DNA of 64,000 bases. Origin: Plicaturopsis crispa FD-325 SS-3 (Eukaryota; Basidiomycota; Agaricomycetes; Amylocorticiales; Amylocorticiaceae). Positions 54,724 to 64,000 of this stretch are shown piece by piece. A model generated the notes under the pieces. It saw nothing but the letters and a program-made list of their open reading frames with translations. It was not told the DNA's origin and searched no databases. The position numbers were made by a program, and so were the translations under genes. Where the stretch lies: the NCBI GenBank assembly GCA_000827205.1, contig KN832555.1, positions 3,126,696 through 3,190,695 of the forward strand. The letters run 5' to 3'. The first letter of the stretch is position 1, and each line of letters opens with the position of its first letter.

Positions 54724-56121
54724 ATGTCGACCCCGGAACTCAGCCCAGAGGACTTGCAGTCCATCCTGACCTTCACGGTCGACCTCGCGCGTACCGCAGG
54801 TGCGCTGATCTTGGAGGGATCAGCTGCCATCCTGTCTACCCCGCCCGATGTCGGCGAGAAGAAGAATTCTGTCGACCTCGTTACGGAGTATGATGTGCGC
54901 GTGGAGGAGCTCGTGAAGCAGAAGATCAGCGAAAAGTACCCGCATTTCAAGTTGTACGTATCGTCTGGACTTTGTTAATTGAAGAGGGGAGACCCAATTT
55001 AAGAGGATTACTGACGGAATTTGTAAATGATAGCGTCGGCGAGGAATCGTATGCAGCAGGCTCGCGGCCGCCTCTTACAGACGAGCCAACATACTGTGTA
55101 GATCCCATCGGTGAGCAACGCAGATGTATCAATTTTGCTTCACGGAATCTAGAATTGTTGGACAGACGGGACGACAAACTTTGTACATGGCTTTCCGTTC
55201 GTGTGCATCTCGCTGGGCCTCATTTATAAAAGACGGCCTATCCTCGGTGTCATATACAACCCGTTCTTAGATCAACTCGTGCGTATTCATGTCTGCTACA
55301 AGTGTTCAAGGTCTCCCGCTCACCTACACACAACAGTATACTGGTGTTCAGGGCAAGGGATCCTATCTCACCTACGGGTCCAAGCCGCCGCAAAAGCTCC
55401 CCATCGGCGCGCCGAAGCCGCTCCCTTCCCTCTCACAGGCACTCGTCGGTAAGTTCCCCTGCGCCGTGTCTCTTCCACTGAGTACAAGTTCCAATGAGCG
55501 TGCATATAGCTGTTGAATGGGGATCCGACCGCGCGCTTGATGTCGTTGGCAAAAAGTCTGCGTCGTTCATGCGTCTTGCGGGCGATCCTTCCCAGGGCGT
55601 CGAGCGTGGGCGCATGGCACACTCCGTCCGGTCAGTGGGAAGCGCTGCCTTAAATTTTGCCCTCGTAGCACAGGGTGGCCTGGACACATACTGGTTCGTT
55701 GACGTCGTCTTCAGTTTGCCACGGTACTAATTTTATTTCTGGTTTGTAGGGAAATTGGATGCTGGCCTTGGGATGTCTGTGTAAGCATTCGGTCTCATCC
55801 CTCTATGAGAAGCAACACATATAAATATTTCGACTGTAGGCCGGTATAGTGATCGCCCAAGAAGCCGGGGGCGTCGTGACGGGTTCCGCCGGTGCATATG
55901 CGTCGTCGCAGGGCTCCTTCGACGTTACGGAAGAGATTCTCACTGGACGCAAGTATCTTGTCGTCCGCGGGATCGCGGACACACCCGTAAGTTGTCGCGG
56001 CTTTGAAGTGTCGTGCCCCGCTTATCCCCTATTCACTTTATAGGCAGAGAAAGGCCTCGATGCCCAGAAACGGATTGTCCAGGAGTTCTACGATACAGTC
56101 GACGATGTTGACTGTCACTGA
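54724..56121 (+). CDS. inositol-1-monophosphatase
   Basis: Magnesium-dependent phosphatase that releases myo-inositol from inositol monophosphates. About 310 residues. N-terminal helices [20 protein letters not shown] and the metal-site lead [18 protein letters not shown]. After the first intron, VGEESYAAG holds the conserved E. The main motif spans an intron as [17 protein letters not shown], and the second motif is [20 protein letters not shown], also split by an intron. All ligands expected for two or three metals (E, D, D, D) are present. Members are lithium-sensitive as a family trait. Some fungal relatives (QutG-like) sit in quinate clusters; no such cluster is seen here. Confidence 0.93.
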
Positions 56122-56529
56122 GCCCAATGAACGGGCCAGTGAAAATGTGTACAGAATAGAAATGTATGAGCCGTTCCGTTACGCCACCATTTTCCGAGAA
56201 CCACGTTTAGTTCTTTGTGCTCACGCACATTCTCCGACGACCACCTGCATGATCTGTTTTCGCTGATTCGACTGATAGGCAATGCCGCCGCAAAGGAAGG
56301 CGAGACGAGAAAATCGATGGCTTGTCGATGATAGGTTATCCGAACTTCCGGTCGCGACTTCCGTACCGCGCTCAGTTGCACCAGCGCCGCAACTTTTGCA
56401 GTATATATGACGTCGGATGGCAAAAAATGGTGTGCTCTCTCCCACTAAAAGTACTCCGTCTCGCAAGCACTGCGTATCTTCCTTTCAAACCACCACTACC
56501 ACCCCCTTGTAAAAATCTGAACATACGAA
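56122..56529. other. intergenic, promoter of aldo-keto reductase
   Basis: Ordinary composition, with a C-rich CCACCACTACCACCCCC patch at about 56489-56506 just before the gene. Confidence 0.4.
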
Positions 56530-58017
56530 ATGTCTCTCGGACGCACCCAAACTCTGTAAGTCGCGCCGTTTCGAAGATCTAGTCTGCGATACTAACGCTT
56601 GTGCAGGAACACCGGTGCTAAGATCCCCACCATCGGCCTAGGCACCTGGCTTAGCGCCCCGGGCGAGGTTGAGCGCTCTGTCGTGCACGCGCTCAAGACA
56701 GGCTACAGGCACATAGATGCGGCGCTGATATACGGAAACCAGGAAGAGGTAAGCAGGACGCTGCCAGGATTCTACACTCGCATACTCACTTAGGTCGCCG
56801 GTAATCTTAGGTTGGACGCGCTTTGGCGGCAACCGATGTCCCCCGGGAGGAAATCTTTGTCACGAGCAAGCTCTGTACGCGCCCGATATTTTTGAGTGTG
56901 TTAATGACGCTAACACGTTCTGTTGCGTGCTAGGGAACAACTCGCACCGTCCCGAGCTCGTTGAAGCCGACCTCGACCTCACGCTGAAGCAGCTTGGATT
57001 GACTTACCTTGATCTCTACTTGGTCCGTAATCAAACCGTTATCGCTTGACGCCCCATCTAATCTTATCCCCGCATTTAGATCCACTGGTATGACACCATC
57101 CGGCGCCTGCTACTGACCTCGTTTGTTGACGATGCATCTGCAGGCCCGTACCTTTCAGGCCCGGCAAGGAGCTGTCGCCCACCACACCCGATGGCAAGGA
57201 GGTCCTCATCGACACCGACGCCCCCTCCATCACCGAGATCTGGAAGGCGGTTATTGAGGTCCAGAAGACGGGCAAGGCCAAGGCCATCGGTGTGTCTAAC
57301 TTCACGAAGGAGCACCTCGAGAAGATCATCGCGGCCACTGGTGTCGTCCCCGCCGTGAACCAGATCGAGGCGCACCCCAGCTTGCAGCAGGATGAGCTCG
57401 AGGCGTACTCGAAGGAGAAGGACATCGTGATCACTGCATACAGCCCTCGTACGTCCCTTCTCGTGGTCCTACGCGTAGTAAATCAAACGTGCTGAGGTGA
57501 ACTCGTGCAGTTGGAAACAACGTCACTGGCAAAGCACGGGTGATCGACCACCCCCTCGTCCAGGACCTCGCCAAGAAGCAGGGCCGTGACCCCGCCCAAA
57601 TCCTCATCGGATGGGCTGCGCACAAGGGTAAGCTTTTAACTGCATCTGTCCCCCCAAAATCCCTAGCTTACGTCGCGGGCCTGGTCTACAGGATACACCG
57701 TCATCCCCAAATCTGTCACGCCCTCTCGCATCGAGGTAAAATAACTTGTTTACTCATTCCTGATAGCCCTTTACTGACATTCGACGCAGAGCAATTTCCA
57801 GGACTACATACTCACCGACGAGGAGTTCGAGGCTATCTCGAAGATCGGGCGTGAGAACCCCATCCGGTACAACATCCCGAACTTGTATGCCCCACGGTAA
57901 GCTTTCGTTGTTCCTCGCTCTGGCTAGTGTGCGACGGTCTGATGATGCGCTTCTAGATGGGACATCGACGTTTTCGGTACCGACGAGGAGAAGAGCGCGA
58001 GCAGGAAAGTGTGGTAA
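56530..58017 (+). CDS. NADPH-dependent aldo-keto reductase
   Basis: TIM-barrel reductase of the AKR superfamily, cytosolic, about 325 residues in roughly nine exons. MSLGRTQTLNTGAKIPTIGL and GTWLSAPGEVERSVVHALKT start the barrel. The catalytic tetrad is seen: D and Y in GYRHIDAALIYGNQEE, K in FVTSKLW, and H in LIHWPVPF. NADPH contacts follow in SVTPSRIESNF, preceded by GWAAHKGYTVIPK, with K and R suited to the 2'-phosphate. GVSNFTKEHLEKII and PAVNQIEAHPSLQQDELEAY are standard. The C-terminus (WDIDVFGTDEEKSASRKVW) lines the substrate pocket. Nearest groups known to me are fungal glycerol/aldehyde reductases of the Gcy1 type; substrate not deducible. Confidence 0.92.
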
Positions 58018-58252
58018 ATCATAGTAACCCTAGAAGAATGCGCTTAGATGCGTTTGTACCATTGCGTCTGTACTAACTAGCACGAACATTTGGCTTGAGT
58101 CGACCATGAACATTACCTGTTAGTTTGAGCACGCATGTCGAGCAGATAGACACTGTTAAACGAACCCAATAAAAATGATGTCCTGCATGACGATGGTAAG
58201 ATGTCATTGAGAATCTGGAGCTCTTCCACGATTCACAGGGAACACAATAAAC

Positions 58253-60103
58253 CTAAGAGGCAGGTTCACTCGTCTCGTCATCGCCATCACCATCGTCCTC
58301 CTGCAGCCACCCTTCCCAGTCCCTGAGCACCCTGTTCAGTTCGGATTCTTCGGGCAGCGCATATGGGGACTTTTCCGCGGCATCCGTGCTGCTCCTCCCG
58401 TTGACAGCGGAGTCGATCCGAAGACCATACACACCTTCCACCAGCGCCCTCCGTGCAAATGGAACCAATACGCGACTGAAGACCTCGCCGGCCGCGCGCA
58501 GAATCTTGAGCTCGCGCTCCGTGTTCGCGGCCGATTCGTCCGCGGCCTGCTGGTACTCGGTCGCGTATGCCAGGAACGCCTCCGATGTCTGCGCCAGGAC
58601 GGTGTCGAGGACGTCCACGAGCTGGCCGAGGATCGAGACTGGCGCGAGAAGGCGCAGGCCGTTAAATGTAGTAAGCAGCGCGTTCGTGAATTCGGCGAGT
58701 GGGGGGTACGACGCTAGGACCAACGGGGCGACATGCGCGGGTGACCCGCTCGGTGGCGGGGATGTGGGCGGCGAGTCCGTGTGGGCACCCGCGAATAGCC
58801 ATTGCGAGGGCGATACCGGAGGGACGGTTTTGCCTTTTGTCGCGCTATTCCCTTTCACGCTCTGTATCCTCTGATCCCAGCTCTTTCCTGCATCGCGCAG
58901 CTCGTTCTCGACGCCCTTGGCCACGGCGTCGCTGAATAGCCCACCGAGCAGTCCGCGGAAATCCATCCCCACGCGTGCGAACGCGGTAGCACAGTATGTG
59001 AGCTGTGTGAGCAGCGACGCGTATGCAGCGGGGACCTGCGGGAGCAAGGTGGTGAGCGTAGGAAGTAGATGTGTGTGCAGTGTGTGCGAGGTATACGTCG
59101 ACAGAAGCGCTCGCAGCGGCACGGTCGATACGGCAGTTTTCGACGCAGCGGCGGATTTGAGCGGCGAAGATGGGGGATTTGAATGTGTCTGGCGGTCCTC
59201 GAGGAATATAGCGGTGTACTGGGTGATGATATCGTATACCCCTTCTCGCCACGCGTCAATATATCGTCGTAGATATCGCGCCACGTCTTCCCTTTCCCGC
59301 TCATCATTAGAGACCCCAGCACCAAGGACACCACCGACAAACGACTCTCGCGTCAGAGCCTCCAGCGCCTTGCTCAAACATTCGCCCCTCCCCGTGACGA
59401 ACGCCAATGCAAGCTCGTCCTCCTCTAACACCCCCATCCGCCGTATGAAGGTCACTGCCTTCCATAGTGCCGGCAGCTTGCGACCGGGCTCGCGAAGCGT
59501 CGCAAGGAGCATGCCCAGCATCGCACGGACAGACTGGTCTACCTCCATGCGCACGTCGCGTAATATCGCGAGGTCGGCGCCCGATGCGGCCGCCGCGGAG
59601 ACGTGCGCGGCGAGGGACAGGGCCTCTGCGAAGTACCCGTTGCGTACGCACGTGTCGATGAGCAACGGCGCATCGAGTAAGTCGCGTATTTTGTCGTGCT
59701 GCTCGAGCACACCGCGTGCCTTGGAGCGCTGTGCGAGAACAGGTTCGGTGCGGGACTTGAAATTCGACGTGGATGTCTCTAGCGCGGGCAGCGACGATGA
59801 CAGCAGTGTCGAAAGAGAGTTGGAGAGAGCGTCTAATGAGGAATTGAGTGCGGAGGTTGTATTGTGCAGAGCGATGAATGTTGGGTAGGACGCATGTGTG
59901 AGATTCGTCAGTGACGAGGTCAAGTGGTGCGCGTGTGTCGCGAGCGAGGGGGGCTCCGTAAGAAGTTCCTGAAGCGGCAGACTCGTTAGGCGGTGCAGAT
60001 ACTCGTTAGTTACAGGATTGTTGATGGCCGAGGGGAAGATATCCGCCAATGTTGCAGGCTCCTGGGACGAGGTAGACGCCGCTACAGCCGTGGCCTCCGC
60101 CAT
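58253..60103 (-). CDS. COG8: conserved oligomeric Golgi complex subunit 8
   Basis: Tether subunit (lobe B) for retrograde traffic within the Golgi. A single exon of 616 codons, unusual in this intron-rich neighbourhood. The N-terminal part is diagnostic: YLHRLTSLPLQELLTEPPSL, then serine-rich coiled segments (LNSSLDALSNSLSTLLSSSL), HDKIRDLLDAPLLIDTCVRN and GYFAEALSLAAHV. The middle includes FIRRMGVLEEDELALAFVTG and CLSKALEAL, with RYIDAWREGVYDIITQYTAI after it. Fungal low-complexity insertions (SPPTSPPPSGSPAH) follow, and the end is acidic (EDDGDGDDETSEPAS). The ATG at 60103 (MAEATAVAASTSS) is the first methionine in frame. I assign COG8 from the DLLDAPLLIDTCVRNGYFAEAL block, which is well kept between yeasts and animals. 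Confidence 0.9.
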   Translation of the reverse strand: MAEATAVAASTSSQEPATLADIFPSAINNPVTNEYLHRLTSLPLQELLTEPPSLATHAHHLTSSLTNLTHASYPTFIALHNTTSALNSSLDALSNSLSTLLSSSLPALETSTSNFKSRTEPVLAQRSKARGVLEQHDKIRDLLDAPLLIDTCVRNGYFAEALSLAAHVSAAAASGADLAILRDVRMEVDQSVRAMLGMLLATLREPGRKLPALWKAVTFIRRMGVLEEDELALAFVTGRGECLSKALEALTRESFVGGVLGAGVSNDEREREDVARYLRRYIDAWREGVYDIITQYTAIFLEDRQTHSNPPSSPLKSAAASKTAVSTVPLRALLSTYTSHTLHTHLLPTLTTLLPQVPAAYASLLTQLTYCATAFARVGMDFRGLLGGLFSDAVAKGVENELRDAGKSWDQRIQSVKGNSATKGKTVPPVSPSQWLFAGAHTDSPPTSPPPSGSPAHVAPLVLASYPPLAEFTNALLTTFNGLRLLAPVSILGQLVDVLDTVLAQTSEAFLAYATEYQQAADESAANTERELKILRAAGEVFSRVLVPFARRALVEGVYGLRIDSAVNGRSSTDAAEKSPYALPEESELNRVLRDWEGWLQEDDGDGDDETSEPAS

Positions 60104-62535
60104 ATCGTAGTCGAGACCTAGGCCGCTGGTCCTCTTGCTATTACACAAGCCAGCCTTTCAGAGTAAGTGCACGCGTAAGAAAACCAAGGAACAGCGATAC
60201 CATACCTGCAATTTTGAAGGTGGCCGTAACGGTTAGTGAGTACAAGCTGCAAGCACGGAAATCAGAACGCGGTCGATGGCGCGTCGACTTTGCTCTGGAC
60301 GGCCATCATCTCCTCGTCTATTGGCTACAGGACCTCTTGTATTCATAAAAATCGTAAAGCCTCTCCTTCTTGGAGCGATACACGAATGGGCCTTAGCCCC
60401 CTCGGTGTAGTTAGAGCGTACCAGCTTGGTCTCCCCGATGCCCGCCGTACTAGCGCCCATGATCCAAGATTGCCTTGGGCCAAATCGCCGCTATTCCAGC
60501 ATGCGGAGGACCTCGTTGTTTGCCGCCGCGATATTCAAGGATATTCTAATCCTCTTCTACCTCACACAAGCCGTACACGAACCCAAAATGCTGTGGAATG
60601 CCGGGCCGTGCGTGTGTCATTGAGGTTGCTAAAAAGCACAGATCGTCTGCACGCCGACATGCAAACGGTATCGCAGGCCTAAACACTACCGGTCCAGCCG
60701 TGTCAGACAGTGGTCCAATCTGGTGAGTGGTTTTCTCACTCCTTTCCGTCAAACTGCATTTTTGTTACTGCTTCCCAATCTTCCGGCCGAATGCGCAGGT
60801 GAGCACAGTCCTGCTTGGGCATCCGTTCATCCCAAATGCGTGCTGCATGTCCTCGCAAGAGGCATATGGATCGCTTTACTTGTGCTCGCCGACTATACGT
60901 GTTTTCTTAGCGCAGATGCTATTGGTCCAGGCATTATGAAGACACGCTATCGACGGCCTGCTGCGATGTGTGCCCGGATGGCATGGCTTCTCGCCCAGCT
61001 CCGTTTATCGTCGCAGCACACCTCCTTCACATTGCTCCTCCTGTGCGCATGTACTTCGGCTCCTCTCGTAGAAGTGCGGCGTGAGTCATGTCTGTGATCT
61101 CCTTCTGCATCGCTGTTCATCTTACTCTCCTATGTCAGACTCTTTTAGCACTGCGAATACTGAAGTCGCGTATGCGCATATAGCCGATCATGTACTGCTC
61201 TTATGACTCGTCTTCGCGAGGTCAATACAAGGAACGTTATACCTGGTGAAATTCCCAGCGCATTAACGGGAAATGAGTCGAGTCGTCGCCTGAATGTCAA
61301 TCGCCACCGATGTTCCTCGCCTCGATGATCCTCGTGTGGAAGTCTCCGACTTTGTGACCGCACGATCGCGACCGCGGAGATGTGTATGTCCAAGAAAGTT
61401 ATGTGTAGCCGAGCGCCACCAAGTTCCAGCCGTATATGGTCACTTGACGACACAAGACAATAAGAAAGAAGCCCCCGCGGAAATTCGCAGTCCACACCTC
61501 CATACGAGCTCGAGCATCAAATTTCATAGATGGCGGTTGGTGTTGGATATCCTCGCCGCATCTTTGCTTTTTGTTCTCTTGTCACCAACCGATATACGGT
61601 CTCGACAATGCATGCGAGCAGATCTAATGAGCAGGCATGCGGCGTCCGGAGACAAGGCACAACGCTCCAGTCGAGGCCGTAAATTGGCGCGTTATTGGGC
61701 TATAGATCCGATCTCATCGTGTTCGCTCCGTCCGAGTCATGGAAATAACGGAGGAGATGACTGCAACGATTGGGCGGGGAGAAAATGCGGCGCAAAGATG
61801 CACGCAATACGCCGCACTTTGAATGTACACGGGTCGATTCAGTGCTGCAGTGGCCTCGGTGCACGCACTCTGTGCATGTCTCCTGTCACGCCGGGCCAAA
61901 ATTATCAATGCAGTGTGCATGTTTATACAGGACCCACAGGGCGCCCATGAATCACCGCCGGTCTTGCGCCAGTGTACGTCCGTGAACTGCCGCATGGCAC
62001 GGCGACAACTTACATACCGACCCTTGCCAAGGAACCTATACGAGAATACACCAACCCCCTCTGGTCTGCAGACTGGAGAAACTGCGCCTTCCATACGTAT
62101 CCGAGACCGAGTAATACACGTGAAAACTCGTGTAACTTTGTGAAAATAACGACTACTCCCAGTTAAAAAAATGGCCGTCGACTCAGAGTGAGTATATCGC
62201 GCAATATTCTCACATATATGGGCGCGCTTTTCGGGCAGATGAGCGGGAGGCGAGCACTGGCGAAGGCGGCAAAGTGACGGAGGAAGAGTTCCGTCTTGAC
62301 GGCAAAACGAAAGAGGAAACGGCGCGCCGGTAGGTAGGGACATCTCAAATTCATGGCTCGGCACTTTTTCCTTTCTTTTTGTTTCGGACTTACACGTTTT
62401 GACTATGGCTGGCTTGCGAAACTCGCCCACTGCCAGTATAAATATGCAGACAAAAGCTGTAATGGCCCCCCGTGTTCCCTGGACCAGTCCCTCCGTAGTC
62501 CGTTCGCACAAGACGCTCGATTTCGCAGAGTCGCC
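60104..62535. other. 2.4 kb gene-free stretch, nothing recognised
   Basis: The longest gap in the window. Open frames up to 265 codons occur on both strands, mainly 60236-60682 (+), 60723-61097 (+) and 61714-62511 (-). They start at non-ATG codons or lack motifs, and their amino-acid make-up (rich in C, R, H) does not look like selected protein. I see no repeat pair, terminal inverted repeat or RNA gene. The last 200 bases presumably hold the F-box promoter. Confidence 0.4.
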
Positions 62536-63885
62536 ATGGGGTTCTTCAATTTCTTTACCCTGCCTTCCGCGTCTCGGGTGAGTTCTATGTGCTCGTTATC
62601 CAGAAACAGCAGCTCACAACTTCGTAGGCCGTCGAACACGCTGTATCATTCGACTTAACGACAAACCACCCCCACCGCAATGTACGCTCCCAACGCGCAC
62701 CGCGAGCTCTCGTTCGTATGCCCATGGAAATCGTGCTCCACATCCTCGAGATCGCCTACTACAACGACGACCTCGAATCCAACGACAGGCTCATCGCAGA
62801 CTGCTCGCTCGTATGCAGAGACTGGGCACCCGCCGCGCAGAGACTCCTCTTCCGGCACGTCACCCTCCGCACACACGCCGCCTCGAATGCATTCCAAAGC
62901 GCAGTTGATCGCTCGACGGCGCATGGTCGGATGTTGGGCGATGCAGTCGTGCGTATGCGCGTCGTCATCGATCACAACCAACCTACTGGGATATCGCAGC
63001 GCTCGTTCGCACGCGCCGTGAGGCTGTGTCCTAATCTTTACGAGCTCAATCTTGCTTTGTACGGATATGCTGTTCCCGGAAAGGACGCAGTTGATCGTGC
63101 ACGCCGGACTGAGCCTTGTTTCGATGAGGAGACGCTTGCTATTCTTGCATCAGGCCCCAGCATCACTGCGCTTCAGTTCAGTAACTGGTCCGACAACCGT
63201 CAATCCATCATCAGGCTGTTGAGCGTCTGGCCGGCACTGCGGTCGCTCGCCATCAGCGGTACCGCCCCGGCGCTCCTCACCGATCCGCTCCAGCCGTACC
63301 CCGGTCAGTTGGACGAGCTACGCATGAACTTCCAGAGCTCACCCTCGGTCGACTTCATGCATTGGCTGCTCCACTGCTCCGCCGGCGCGCTACGGATCCT
63401 CGAGCTTGAGCGCGAACCATCAACGGATATTCTCGACTACATCGTCGACCATCACGGAGACCAGCTCGAGTCCCTTGCGCTGCCCACCTGTGGGTCACAC
63501 GACCAGGCGCTCGCTGTGCAGAAATGCCAGCAGCTTCGTGAGTTAAAGGTTGAGAACCCGTGGGCCTCGCCCATGGTCTACCGCCGTCTCCCCGCTGTCG
63601 TCCAGCACATCGCCTTCGGGCTCGGTCGGGAAACTGCTCTGCAGCCCGTCATCGATACGGTCAAGTCCCGCGATGATCTCGCCGTGGTCACCGCGCACGT
63701 TTGGGAGGGCGGCGACTGCCACCCGCAGCTGTCGGCGCTCAAAATTGCGTGCACCATCAGAGGCGTCGAGCTTAGGTTTACGCGCGATATACGTACCTTC
63801 CGTGGCATTATCGTAAGCTCGCGTCTTTGTTCTCTTGATTTGCCCACGATGGCTGACCCGTCAGATGGTTTCTCTAGCGCGGTGA
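62536..63885 (+). CDS. F-box protein with leucine-rich-like body
   Basis: Probable SCF substrate receptor. Three exons (62536-62577, 62628-63810, 63865-63885), about 415 residues. After MGFFNFFTLPSASR and a basic linker (RSQRAPRALVR) comes the F-box: MPMEIVLHILEIAYYNDDLE, then DRLIADCSLVCRDWAPAAQR and LLFRHVTLR. The body has irregular leucine-containing repeats (LCPNLYELNLALYGY, LSVWPALRSLAISG, PGQLDELRMNFQSS, LRILELEREPSTDIL), as in many mushroom F-box proteins that mediate recognition. The end is uncertain: a GTAAGC donor at 63811, a CTGACC branch and a CAG acceptor give a six-residue last exon and a TGA at 63885. Without that splice the frame stays open to the window edge. Such genes are highly expanded in Agaricomycetes. 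Confidence 0.75.
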
Positions 63886-64000
63886 TCCGGTCCCTACCAC
63901 GTCTTTTCCGCGCTACAAGGCCTTCGAGAACCTCACCCGGATGCGCTGCTGCGTCTAGACGCGTACATCTATGTATCATATCTTCCCATTTACGATCACG

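Noticed and set aside
61714-62511. Minus-strand frame of 265 codons, the longest in the right-hand gap
   Set aside because: High C, R and H content, no domain, runs over the promoter region of the F-box gene; judged a chance frame.

Overview
The window is nuclear DNA from a filamentous basidiomycete, most likely an Agaricomycete. Genes are dense and cut by many 48-70 base introns with donors such as GTGCGT or GTAAGT and CTGAC/TTGAC-like branch sites. One gene order carries housekeeping eukaryotic genes (enolase, proteasome alpha-5, NOG2, COG8, the DASH subunit ASK1, a mitochondrial uS15) beside families typical of mushrooms: a TRI5-like terpene synthase, an AN1-finger/APH-kinase fusion, an atypical G-alpha and zinc-finger-bearing F-box proteins. 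Gene models were built by hand from reading frames and splice sites. No searches were run, and family names come from motif recognition.

Layout, left to right: a GC-rich minisatellite at the left edge; a small basic nuclear protein (-); an intron-containing tRNA-Trp; an Fe(II)/2-oxoglutarate dioxygenase of xanthine dioxygenase type (+); a GH47 alpha-mannosidase (+); the AN1-APH fusion (+); a hypothetical protein (-); enolase (-); NOG2 (-) head to head with mitochondrial uS15 (+); a large F-box protein (-); a 1.24 kb inverted-repeat-bounded segment; importin-9/Kap114 (+); an RS-rich protein (-); a decayed 5' copy of a TPR-CCCH gene, a terpene synthase and then the intact TPR-CCCH gene (all +); ASK1 (-); a GDSL esterase (-), a secreted DUF5695-like protein (+) and a hexose-type transporter (-); a membrane-anchored hypothetical protein (+); a mucin-like single-pass protein (-); the G-alpha (+); a mitochondrial RidA (+); proteasome alpha-5 (-) head to head with inositol monophosphatase (+); an aldo-keto reductase (+); COG8 (-); and a second F-box protein (+) at the right edge.

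Most neighbours have unrelated housekeeping jobs. The possible functional group is 34.6-42.8 kb, where a secreted esterase, a secreted glycan-active-looking protein and a sugar uptake carrier lie side by side and could release and import sugars. The terpene synthase at 29.1 kb stands without recognisable tailoring enzymes.

The strongest oddities concern splicing. The importin-9 frame is restored only by non-GT-AG introns, best read as one GC-AG and one AT-AC intron. Enolase needs two GC-AG introns. The sugar transporter needs a 7-base microexon. Other points of interest are the G-alpha with alanine at the catalytic glutamine position, the partial gene copy on the far side of the terpene synthase, a perfect 28-base palindrome between them, and the long near-identical inverted arms whose right end lies 74 bases before the importin start codon.
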